55,361 nucleotides of DNA from Leptobacterium sp964389205 (lineage in GTDB: Bacteria; Bacteroidota; Bacteroidia; Flavobacteriales; Flavobacteriaceae), in NCBI GenBank assembly GCA_964389205.1, contig CAYMDH010000021.1, positions 1 to 55,361 on the forward strand, in the 5' to 3' direction. Positions 9,555 through 16,241 of this stretch are shown in pieces. The translations under genes were made by a program, and so were the position numbers. Below the pieces are notes generated by a model. That model searched no databases, was not told where the DNA came from, and worked only from the letters and a program-made list of their open reading frames with translations. Positions within the stretch are counted from its first letter, which is position 1, and every line of letters starts with the position of its first letter.

Positions 9555-9740
9555 TTTAAATAGATAATTCTAATTATTGACTTTTTTAAAGGCACTTTTA
9601 GGCTTTATGAGAAGAGAAAAACAATAATAAAATCGATTAGAAGCCCTATATTTACAGCAAAGTGAAGATGATCCCGGCATGAAAATAAAATTAAGAATTC
9701 CTTTTTTTTGTAATTATTTCAATTTGTTTTTTAAATATAT
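9555..9740 (+). repeat. Leader repeat, copy 1 (pairs with 12101-12284)
   Basis: From AAATAGATAATTC onward this segment is nearly the same as 12101-12284. It covers the promoter, the short 5' leader and the first ~20 codons of regulator 1. It includes the inverted repeat ATAATT-CT-AATTAT (9564-9577). The pair marks the duplication of the regulator/peptide cassette and shows that the leader is at least as conserved as most of the coding region. Confidence 0.9.
9647..9654 (+). promoter_or_regulatory. Predicted -7 box of regulator 1
   Basis: TATATTTA fits the Bacteroidota TAnnTTTG-type -7 element and lies 24 bp before the regulator ATG. The same element sits at the same place before regulator 2. 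No GTCTA box precedes it, so the regulator gene itself does not seem to carry the shared operator. Confidence 0.5.
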
Positions 9741-11466
9741 ATCAATTGCATTATTTAATAGCACAATAACCTCTATAAAATCCAAAACTGGTTTACTATT
9801 AATATTCTTACTATCTACAATATTAAATACCCAGGCACAAGAAGATTCTCTTAAAAATAAGAGCTATGAGTATTTGCTAAATAAAATTAATACTCTCTAT
9901 AATTCAGATACTATTATAACTAATATATATACGCGAGCTTATTTAAAAAAAGCTAAAAAAAACAATGATAGTATAAGAATTACTGAGGGCTATTATTATC
10001 TCTCTCAAAACACTAGTAACAGCAAATCTTTACAGCTTATAGAATATGCTTTAAACTACAATAAAGGGAATGAAAGTTTAAGTAATAAACTCAATCTCTT
10101 ATTATATTTTAGTCAAGGTAATTTATATTATAAAAATGATGACTATAAAAAAGCTTTAGAAAGTTATTTAAGAGCAAAAAAATATCAAGATAATACTACC
10201 CAAAAATATCTAGTCTATACCATTGAACATAATATTGGCTTAATTAAATTAAATATTGGAAGTTTTAAAGAAGCTCAAGAAAGTTTTAAAAAAAGCTATG
10301 ATTATCTGATTGAAAATAGTCTTCAAGAAAAATATTCAAAAGATTATCTTAGTCATCTATTTACATTATCATTATCATATCTCCGAAATAATAAAATAGA
10401 TTCTGCAGCTTTTTATAATAATATTGGGTTAATTAAAGCAAAAAAATATAAAAGTGAATATCACAATACTGAATTAAGAGTGATGGAAGCTATTATAAAT
10501 TATAATAAAAAAGAATATCAAATAGCTTTAGACAGTATTTCGAAATATATTCCAATTATGGAAGAAAGTAATAGTTTATTAGATATGAGCATTCCATATT
10601 TATATCAAGGAAAAGCTTATAAAGATCTAGGAGATTGGGATAACGCTTTATTAATGTTTAAAAAAGTGGACACTATTATTCAAAGAAATAAAAATAAATA
10701 TACTATAGATATTAGAGATAATTATCAAATTCTTTACGAGTATTATAAAAGTAAAGGAGATGCAAAAAATCATATCTTATATATTGAACGCTTACTCGAT
10801 TTAGATAGCACTTTGTATGCAAACAACGCATATTTAAAAAGCACAATATTAAATAAATTTGATGCCCCCAAATTAATTGAAGAAAAAGAAGTATTAATTG
10901 CCAAACTAAAATCTAAAGATTACAGAAAATCAAGAACAGTCTATATTATGTCTATCGTTATTTTTATTCTGCTATCTCTATTATTATATTACTATAAGAA
11001 AAAACAAATTTATAAGAAGAGGTTTGAAAAAGTAATGGAAAACAAACCTATTAACTCTGTAAGCCTTCCAAATGTAACGATCACTAAAAAAGAATTAAAG
11101 GTTCCCAATGATATCATAGAAGAAGTTTTAAAAAAATTGAAAACTTTTGAAAGGGAACAACAATTTTTAAGCAATACAATTAATTTAAATAGTCTAGCAA
11201 AAAAATTAGGTACTAACAGCGCTTATCTATCTAAAATAGTTAACTTTCATAAAAACCAAAATTTCAGTACATATTTGTCAGATCTAAGAATAAACTATGT
11301 AGTTGATGCTCTAAAAACACAGCCAAAGCTCCGTGAGTATACTATAAAAGCTATTGCTTTTGAAGTAGGTTTTAAAAACTCAGAATCTTTTACGAATGCA
11401 TTTTATAAAAAAACAAAATTGTATCCCTCTTATTTTATAAAGGAATTAGAAAAAAGAGATAAATAG
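9679..11466 (+). CDS. Membrane-anchored TPR/AraC-type HTH regulator, copy 1
   Basis: 595 aa. A hydrophobic segment at about 38-54 (ending NTQAQ) acts as a signal or anchor. Tetratricopeptide-like helical repeats follow at about 60-400 (NKGNESL, YYKNDDYKKALESYLRAKKY, YQGKAYKDLGDWDNALLMFK), then a transmembrane segment (about 420-441) and a cytoplasmic AraC-type HTH domain (about 495-590; NSLAKKLGTNSAYLSKIVN, IKAIAFEVGFKNSESFTNAF). The topology predicts a periplasmic TPR sensor linked to a DNA-binding domain, a known Bacteroidota design without a phosphorelay. The stop codon directly abuts the regulatory box (11467-11488) in front of a small peptide gene. The ATG overlaps the stop of a conserved four-codon mini-ORF (9668-9682). 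Regulator 2 is a close paralogue of the same length. The ligand is unknown; TPR domains bind peptides in the RRNPP regulators of Gram-positive bacteria, so the adjacent peptide is a candidate. Confidence 0.9.
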   Translation: MKIKLRIPFFCNYFNLFFKYISIALFNSTITSIKSKTGLLLIFLLSTILNTQAQEDSLKNKSYEYLLNKINTLYNSDTIITNIYTRAYLKKAKKNNDSIRITEGYYYLSQNTSNSKSLQLIEYALNYNKGNESLSNKLNLLLYFSQGNLYYKNDDYKKALESYLRAKKYQDNTTQKYLVYTIEHNIGLIKLNIGSFKEAQESFKKSYDYLIENSLQEKYSKDYLSHLFTLSLSYLRNNKIDSAAFYNNIGLIKAKKYKSEYHNTELRVMEAIINYNKKEYQIALDSISKYIPIMEESNSLLDMSIPYLYQGKAYKDLGDWDNALLMFKKVDTIIQRNKNKYTIDIRDNYQILYEYYKSKGDAKNHILYIERLLDLDSTLYANNAYLKSTILNKFDAPKLIEEKEVLIAKLKSKDYRKSRTVYIMSIVIFILLSLLLYYYKKKQIYKKRFEKVMENKPINSVSLPNVTITKKELKVPNDIIEEVLKKLKTFEREQQFLSNTINLNSLAKKLGTNSAYLSKIVNFHKNQNFSTYLSDLRINYVVDALKTQPKLREYTIKAIAFEVGFKNSESFTNAFYKKTKLYPSYFIKELEKRDK

Positions 11467-11488
11467 GTCTAAATTTATAAAAGTAGAC
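11467..11488 (+). promoter_or_regulatory. 22-bp inverted-repeat box before peptide 1
   Basis: The 22-bp sequence has outer arms GTCTA and TAGAC around an ATTTATAAA-containing centre; only two of the eleven pairs mismatch. It starts at the base after the regulator stop codon and ends 77 bp before the peptide ATG, 32 bp before a TAnnTTTA -7 box. It is the same box as at 14006-14027 and in the RHS operon promoter. Confidence 0.75.
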
Positions 11489-11520
11489 ATCTCAAATAAT
11501 TATCTGATATAAATCTTATT

Positions 11521-11528
11521 TATATTTA
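11521..11528 (+). promoter_or_regulatory. Predicted -7 box of peptide 1
   Basis: TATATTTA followed by C, aligned with TAGCTTTAC before peptide 2. Exactly 32 bp separate it from the end of the 22-bp box, as in the other two promoters of the proposed regulon. Confidence 0.55.
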
Positions 11529-11565
11529 CTACTGTACAGTTTAATCATTTAAAAATTATATCTAC

Positions 11566-11781
11566 ATGAAAAAGAAGAGTCGAAATTTAAAATTAAACAA
11601 AAAAAATATCGCCAAATTATCAAACCCTAATATAATTATTGGAGGTACTGGATCAGCAACTTGTCCTTCTGTGTTTACTTGTGAAACCATCGAATCAACC
11701 TGTAATACATCATTGCCTGACCCTGTTGATCCTACAGGTTCATCATGTGTAAGATGCGACGACCAACCTATTGTAGGATAG
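11566..11781 (+). CDS. Small RiPP-like precursor peptide 1 (lanthipeptide-type leader)
   Basis: 71 aa. The basic N-terminal leader (NLKLNKKNIAKL, then IIIGGTG with GG at 26-27) matches the leader pattern of Bacteroidota class I lanthipeptide and other natural-product precursors (LxLNKxxIxxL...GG). The core after GG is rich in Cys (33, 39, 46, 61, 64), Thr, Ser and Pro, as expected for a modified or disulfide-bonded peptide. Double-Gly leaders are usually cut by C39-peptidase transporters. No LanB/LanC, radical SAM or transporter gene is in the window, so processing would act in trans or not occur. It has its own promoter and terminator and follows regulator 1. Peptide 2 shares the leader but almost nothing of the core. 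Function unknown; candidates are signal or antimicrobial. Confidence 0.8.
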   Translation: MKKKSRNLKLNKKNIAKLSNPNIIIGGTGSATCPSVFTCETIESTCNTSLPDPVDPTGSSCVRCDDQPIVG

Positions 11782-11797
11782 TACTAATTTTCAAAAA

Positions 11798-11837
11798 GAA
11801 AAAGACTCTCTATTAAGAGGATCTTTTTCTTTTTTTT
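11798..11837 (+). terminator. Rho-independent terminator of peptide 1
   Basis: GAAAAAGACTCT pairs with AGAG and TCTTTTTC (a GA bulge separates the two 3' segments), followed by a run of T to 11837. It closes the first regulator/peptide cassette, so the peptide is transcribed alone or with its regulator only. Confidence 0.75.
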
Positions 11838-12100
11838 GATAAATACTATTCTCCTTTCTCCAAAATTACAGTACCTTCTAGTTTTAGAATATTATTTAAC
11901 GCTATTAATTAAAATTCTTTAGTTGATACGTCATGTATTCCTAACCGCTAAATTCTATCTAATCATTACACCTAATATAATACTATTCATCATTTGATTT
12001 TTCGCTTCTAATAGTTTCCATATAGCTTAATTAAACTTTCTGTTTAGTTTTGGCATTTTTAAATAATTTATTTTCAATAAACTAACAACTCAAAAAAAAA
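11838..12100. other. Intergenic spacer between the two cassettes
   Basis: AT-rich and without a supported gene. It contains no copy of the GTCTA box. A short minus-strand reading frame ending at 11846 looks like a protein tail but has a stop about 20 codons upstream, so at most it is a remnant of a lost gene. Confidence 0.6.
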
Positions 12101-12284
12101 TTCAAATAGATAATTCTAATTATTGATTTTTTTAAAGGCACTTTTAGGCTTTATGAAAAGAGATAAATAATAAAATAATGATTAGAAGTTCTATATTTAC
12201 ATCAAAGTGAAGATGATCCCGGCATGAAAATAAAATCAATAATTTCCTTTTTTTGTAATTATTTCAATTTGTTTTTAAAATATA
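12101..12284 (+). repeat. Leader repeat, copy 2 (pairs with 9555-9740)
   Basis: Near-copy of the segment before and into regulator 1, including the inverted repeat ATAATT-CT-AATTAT (12110-12123), the conserved AAAGGCACTTTTAGGCTTTA block, the TATATTTA -7 box (12192-12199) and the mini-ORF overlapping the start codon. It shows that the duplication included the promoter. Confidence 0.9.
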
Positions 12285-14011
12285 ATTCAATCATATTACT
12301 CAATGACAAAATAACTTCAGTAAAACTCAAAAATTGGTTACTACCTATAGTTTTATTTTGTACGATATTAAATATACAGGGTCAAGAAGATTCTTTAAGG
12401 GATAAGAGCTATGAGTATTTGTTTAAAAAATTTAAAACGTACCAAAACACGTCTTTTGACAAGGCTACTATTTATGGAACTTCTTTTATAAATAAAGGTA
12501 AAAAAGAGAATGATCTATCCAGAGTATCTAGAGGATTCTTCTTTTTATCGTTAATTAATAAAAATGAAAAAGCCATACAGCTTATAGATAGCGCTTTATT
12601 TTATAATAAAAACACAAGTGATAAAAGATTAAATGTAATCTATGCATCTAAACAAGGGGATTTATTTTACAACATAGGAGCTTATAAAAATGCCTTAAAT
12701 AGCTATATAGAAGCAAAAAAGCATATAGACGAAAAAACTTCTGCCTACAATGTGTATGATATTGATTATAGTATTGGTCTTATAAAATTAAGAATAGGAG
12801 ATTTTAAAGAAGCAAAAAAAGCATTCAAAAAAAATTCTGATTTTCTATTAAAAAACAATGTAAATGATAAATATCTAGAAAACTACTTTATCAATTTAAA
12901 TGGCTTATCATTTGCTCATCTGTATACTCATGAATTAGACTCTGCAGAGTTTTATAACAACTTAATCACAAAAAGCGCAAAAAAAGAAGCGTATTTAGAC
13001 TATTATAATAAATCAAAAGTAGTTCAAGCAATTATAAATTATGATAAAGGAAATTACCAAAAAGGCCTAGATAGCATTATTAAATATTCGCCATTAATAG
13101 AAAATAACCAAGATAGTCTAGATTTAGCTTTAGTTTATTTATATAAAGGGAAAGGATATCAAAAATTAGGGAATTGGGAAAATGCATTGCCAATATTTAA
13201 AAAAGTAGATACTATTATCCAAAAAAAGAAAATCTTCAATTCTCAATTAAGAGAAAACTATACGATTCTATACGACTATTATAAAAAAAAGGGGGATGCT
13301 AAAAATCATATTAAATATATTGAACGATTGGTTAATTTTGATAGTATTCTATATAGTAACAATGCTTATTTAAAAAGTACGCTTCTCAAAAAATATGATG
13401 TCCCAAAATTAATTCAGGAAAAAGAAATACTTATCAAACAATTAGAAAACAAGGGCTCTAAAAGATTAAAAATTCTTTATGCTTTATTAGCTTTTGTTAT
13501 TGTGTTGATACTGTTATTATACTATTATTACAGAAAAAAACAAACTTATAAAAGACGTTTTGAAGAATTAATAAAGACTAAAACGCTCAAAAATCAAGAA
13601 ATTAAAACCGATCCCGTAGGTTTAAAAAAGAAATTGACAGTACCTGAAAGTATAATAAAAGGTATTTTAAATAATATCGAAATTTTTGAAAAGGAACAAC
13701 AATTTTTAAGCAATACAATTACCTTAAATAGTTTGGCAAAAAAAATAGGGACTAATAGTGCTTATTTATCAAAAGTTGTGAATCATTACAAGAATAAAAA
13801 TTTCAGTACGTATTTGTCTGATCTTAGAATAAATTATGTAGTTGAGGCTTTAAAAGAACAACCCAAACTTAGAGAATATACTATTAAAGCCATTGCTTTT
13901 GAGGTGGGTTTTAAAAATTCAGAATCTTTTACAAATGCTTTCTATAAACAAACAAAAATATATCCTTCTTACTTTATAAAACAACTCCAAAAAAGAAAAG
14001 AGATTGTCTAA
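12224..14011 (+). CDS. Membrane-anchored TPR/AraC-type HTH regulator, copy 2
   Basis: 595 aa, the same length as regulator 1 and the same plan: signal/anchor segment near 40-55 (ending NIQGQ), TPR-like repeats (about 60-400; YQKLGNWENALPIFKKVD), transmembrane segment (about 420-442, LLYYYYRKKQTYKRRFEE) and AraC-type HTH (about 495-590). The HTH is almost identical to copy 1 (FSTYLSDLRINYVV, then QPKLREYTIKAIAFEVGFKN), while the TPR sensor has diverged considerably. This is the pattern expected if both copies bind similar DNA but sense different ligands. The TAA stop (14009-14011) lies inside the perfect palindromic box controlling peptide 2. The start overlaps a conserved mini-ORF (12213-12227). 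Confidence 0.9.
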   Translation: MKIKSIISFFCNYFNLFLKYNSIILLNDKITSVKLKNWLLPIVLFCTILNIQGQEDSLRDKSYEYLFKKFKTYQNTSFDKATIYGTSFINKGKKENDLSRVSRGFFFLSLINKNEKAIQLIDSALFYNKNTSDKRLNVIYASKQGDLFYNIGAYKNALNSYIEAKKHIDEKTSAYNVYDIDYSIGLIKLRIGDFKEAKKAFKKNSDFLLKNNVNDKYLENYFINLNGLSFAHLYTHELDSAEFYNNLITKSAKKEAYLDYYNKSKVVQAIINYDKGNYQKGLDSIIKYSPLIENNQDSLDLALVYLYKGKGYQKLGNWENALPIFKKVDTIIQKKKIFNSQLRENYTILYDYYKKKGDAKNHIKYIERLVNFDSILYSNNAYLKSTLLKKYDVPKLIQEKEILIKQLENKGSKRLKILYALLAFVIVLILLLYYYYRKKQTYKRRFEELIKTKTLKNQEIKTDPVGLKKKLTVPESIIKGILNNIEIFEKEQQFLSNTITLNSLAKKIGTNSAYLSKVVNHYKNKNFSTYLSDLRINYVVEALKEQPKLREYTIKAIAFEVGFKNSESFTNAFYKQTKIYPSYFIKQLQKRKEIV

Positions 14012-14027
14012 ATTTATAAATTTAGAC
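14006..14027 (+). promoter_or_regulatory. Perfect 22-bp palindromic box before peptide 2
   Basis: GTCTAAATTTA followed at once by its exact reverse complement TAAATTTAGAC. It overlaps the stop codon of regulator 2, ends 78 bp before the peptide ATG and 32 bp before a TAnnTTTA -7 box. It is the best copy of the box shared by three promoters here. I infer it is an activator site for the AraC-type HTH proteins. Confidence 0.8.
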
Positions 14028-14059
14028 AAATATTCTTGCTGTAGAGTCTTATATAAATT

Positions 14060-14067
14060 TAGCTTTA
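14060..14067 (+). promoter_or_regulatory. Predicted -7 box of peptide 2
   Basis: TAGCTTTA followed by C. The gap to the palindromic box is exactly 32 bp, identical to peptide 1 and to the RHS operon promoter. Confidence 0.55.
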
Positions 14068-14105
14068 CATATGATGAAATTTATTAACCTAACAATTTAA
14101 AATAA

Positions 14106-14330
14106 ATGAAGAAACGTACTAAGAAGTTATCGCTTAACAAAGAACTTGTGTCTAAATTGATTATTAACACTGGCATAATTAATGGAGGAACGGGAATTTT
14201 TGATAGTTATCTTATCACATGCCCGCCGCCACCGCCAAATACAACGGACCTTACTAATTGTCTTGCTGATACTAAAGATAGCATCCCACAAAAAAACGAT
14301 ACAAAAGAGCTTGATTGTGTAAGTTTCTAA
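14106..14330 (+). CDS. Small RiPP-like precursor peptide 2 (lanthipeptide-type leader)
   Basis: 74 aa. The leader KKLSLNKELVSKL...INGGTG has the same pattern and spacing as peptide 1, with GG at 27-28. The core is different: a Pro run after Cys39 (CPPPPPN), then Cys52 and Cys71, with many Thr and Asp. The conserved leader with a divergent core is the usual picture in families of ribosomally made, post-translationally modified peptides. No modification or export gene is adjacent. It is followed by a strong terminator. It could be a signal sensed by the periplasmic TPR domain of regulator 2, an antimicrobial, or both; none is shown. Confidence 0.78.
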   Translation: MKKRTKKLSLNKELVSKLIINTGIINGGTGIFDSYLITCPPPPPNTTDLTNCLADTKDSIPQKNDTKELDCVSF

Positions 14331-14384
14331 TTCTTACTTAAACTATGTCAAAAAATAACCTAACCCTAATAGTTTATTAACAAC

Positions 14385-14410
14385 AAAAACCCTCCATTAG
14401 GAGGGTTTTT
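14385..14410. terminator. Bidirectional terminator between peptide 2 and the DUF6503 gene
   Basis: AAAAACCCTCC - ATTA - GGAGGGTTTTT, a perfect 11-bp stem with a 4-nt loop and T-tracts on both strands. It serves peptide 2 (plus) and the convergent lipoprotein gene (minus). Confidence 0.92.
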
Positions 14411-14434
14411 ATATTCTAAATATAAAACTGCATA

Positions 14435-15223
14435 TTATTCCGGAACAATAGCACCTTCTGGTTTCACAAAAATTGTTGGATCTACTTTCTCATTAGAAAC
14501 TACAACATTTGCAAACTCTACCGTATTTCTTGGTGCTACCAATTTAGCTCCCTCATTGGTAAACCATGTAATGCTATTAGGCAAAGCCAAACCATTAAAT
14601 TCTTTCCAATCATTATATCTGATATAATGTACATTATCGTTAGATTTTCCGCTTCCAAAAGTTACAGTATACCCTAACCAAGCCATTTGTTTGGTTTCTG
14701 CATCAAAATAGATATAATAATTATCATCTGGCGCATCTCCTACATTTGCTTCATAAGAAACTTTATATCCTGGGTAACTAACCTCTTCGTATACTAAATC
14801 TTCTGCTTTTTCAAAATTTACTCCATTATCACCTAATACAAAAGGCATCGCATAGAAATAAAACATTAAGTTGTGATAAAATCTTGGGTTTCTATTATAA
14901 TAAGCAGAATCTTGCTTTACCCATGAATCTTTTCCATCAAAACCAATAGTGTATTTTTCTGTTTCTACTAAATCATTTCTAGAGATTAAATCAATAGTTT
15001 GTTTTTCATTTCCATTAGGACGAACAATTTCATAACGAAGGCTTTTCATAGATTTCCATTCGCGAATACCTCCATGTTTTTCAAATATTGCTGCAATTTC
15101 TTCTGGATACTCTGGCAATACTATTTCTTTTTCTACTTCTGCAACCTCTACTTCCGCAGGTTTATTTTCTTTACAGGCTACTAACAAAATTGCTAATACT
15201 AAGAGTGCATTAATTTTTTTCAT
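14435..15223 (-). CDS. DUF6503-family lipoprotein
   Basis: 262 aa with a signal peptide and lipobox (LLVAC, Cys17), followed by a Glu/Val-rich linker and a beta-rich domain typical of DUF6503 proteins (HGGIREWKSMKSLRYEI, IGFDGKDSWVKQD, AGYKV-type strands, YYIYFDAETKQMAWLGY). The fold resembles LolA/LolB-like lipid-handling proteins, but no activity is known. It is monocistronic: it converges on peptide 2 and diverges from the SpoU methyltransferase gene. The promoter must lie near or within the inverted repeat at 15344-15384 or just left of it. Confidence 0.82.
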   Translation of the reverse strand: MKKINALLVLAILLVACKENKPAEVEVAEVEKEIVLPEYPEEIAAIFEKHGGIREWKSMKSLRYEIVRPNGNEKQTIDLISRNDLVETEKYTIGFDGKDSWVKQDSAYYNRNPRFYHNLMFYFYAMPFVLGDNGVNFEKAEDLVYEEVSYPGYKVSYEANVGDAPDDNYYIYFDAETKQMAWLGYTVTFGSGKSNDNVHYIRYNDWKEFNGLALPNSITWFTNEGAKLVAPRNTVEFANVVVSNEKVDPTIFVKPEGAIVPE

Positions 15224-15343
15224 TTTATTTAAATTAGATTTTAAATTCTATTTTTACCGCAAAAATACATGAATTTTTTCATTTTAAAATTCACAAAAGG
15301 AAATGAAAAAATTACCTGAATTAACAAAGTGGTACCTGAAGTG

Positions 15344-15384
15344 AAACTAAATTTTGTATTTTTATCTTCTACAAAATTTAGTTT
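15344..15384. repeat. Perfect 15-bp inverted repeat in front of the rRNA methyltransferase gene
   Basis: AAACTAAATTTTGTA (15344-15358) and its exact reverse complement (15370-15384) are separated by 11 bp. The repeat lies in the divergent promoter region of the DUF6503 and SpoU-methyltransferase genes. It lacks a downstream T-tract suited to termination. It could be an operator, an mRNA hairpin in the methyltransferase 5' UTR or a remnant of a small element. Confidence 0.9.
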
Positions 15385-15407
15385 TTTACCGAAGAAATAT
15401 ATATGTT

Positions 15408-16211
15408 TTGAAAGAGATCTCTAGTCTTCAAAATCCTTTAATAAAACAAACACTCCTTTTAAAGGAGAAATCTCGTGAACGGAAAAGGAAAAATCAGTTT
15501 GTCATAGAAGGTATAAGAGAACTTACTTTAGCTATTAAAGGTTCTTATAGTATAGAAACCATTCTGTTTTATGATGAAATTATATCAGAAGATGAAATTA
15601 TAAATTTAACATCTAATATCACTTCATCGCTTCAAATTGTTAAAATAACTAAAGATGTTTATCAAAAATTAGCATACAGAGAAACCACAGAAGGTATAAT
15701 AGCCATAGCAAATGCAGAAGAACATACATTAGCTACAGTTAAATTAAAAAGTAAAAACCCATTATTATTAATTGCTGAAGCACCAGAAAAACCTGGTAAT
15801 ATTGGTGCTTTACTGCGTACTGCAGATGCAGCTAATGTAGATGCCGTATTTATTGCCAATCCTAAAACAGATCTTTACAATCCAAATATTGTACGTTCTA
15901 GCGTTGGCTGCATCTTTACAAATCAAATAGCAACCGGGAGCACTACAGAAATCATACAATTTTTAAAACAAAAAAATATAAATATCTACGCGGCTTCTTT
16001 AGATGCCGCTGTTAATTATGCAACAATTAATTTTCAAGAGGCTACAGCTATTGTGGTAGGAACAGAAGCTACCGGATTGAGTTCTGAATGGTTGACAGCT
16101 TCTACTGCTAATGTTATAATTCCTATGCAGGGAGAAATTGACTCAATGAATGTATCTGTTTCGGCGGCAATTCTTATTTTTGAAGCAAAGAGACAGCGCA
16201 ATTTTAATTAA
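15408..16211 (+). CDS. SpoU/TrmH-family RNA 2'-O-methyltransferase
   Basis: About 267 aa from the TTG start at 15408 (KEISSLQNPLIKQTLLLKEK, the usual beginning of this family). An in-frame TTG at 15354 would add 18 atypical residues and lies inside the inverted repeat. The protein has an N-terminal substrate-binding domain (SRERKRKNQFVIEGIRE) and the SPOUT domain with all three motifs: NIGALLRTADAANVDAVF, VGTEATGLSSEW and MNVSVSAAILIFE. It transfers a methyl group from SAM to a ribose 2'-OH in rRNA or tRNA; the target nucleotide cannot be told from sequence alone. No ATG is available in frame near the expected start, so a TTG start is assumed. Confidence 0.85.
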   Translation: MKEISSLQNPLIKQTLLLKEKSRERKRKNQFVIEGIRELTLAIKGSYSIETILFYDEIISEDEIINLTSNITSSLQIVKITKDVYQKLAYRETTEGIIAIANAEEHTLATVKLKSKNPLLLIAEAPEKPGNIGALLRTADAANVDAVFIANPKTDLYNPNIVRSSVGCIFTNQIATGSTTEIIQFLKQKNINIYAASLDAAVNYATINFQEATAIVVGTEATGLSSEWLTASTANVIIPMQGEIDSMNVSVSAAILIFEAKRQRNFN

Positions 16212-16241
16212 CCTCTTTTATTTATTCTAAAATTAAAGCCC

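Larger units (their letters stand above)
9281..9678. other. Divergent intergenic region between RHS operon and regulator 1
   Basis: About 400 bp, very AT-rich, without a convincing gene. It holds the RHS operon promoter and its two GTCTA boxes on the left, an imperfect 29-bp hairpin at 9503-9531, and on the right the conserved leader and promoter of regulator 1 (from about 9555). A 26-codon ORF starting at 9443 has no features of a real gene. Confidence 0.8.

Noticed and set aside
11846..11905. Minus-strand tail-like reading frame (LEGTVILEKGE then stop)
   Set aside because: Only about 20 codons are open upstream; it may be a gene remnant but cannot be supported.
15354..15407. Upstream TTG start of the SpoU methyltransferase
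   Set aside because: The extra 18 residues are not family-like and the codon lies inside the inverted repeat and presumed promoter.
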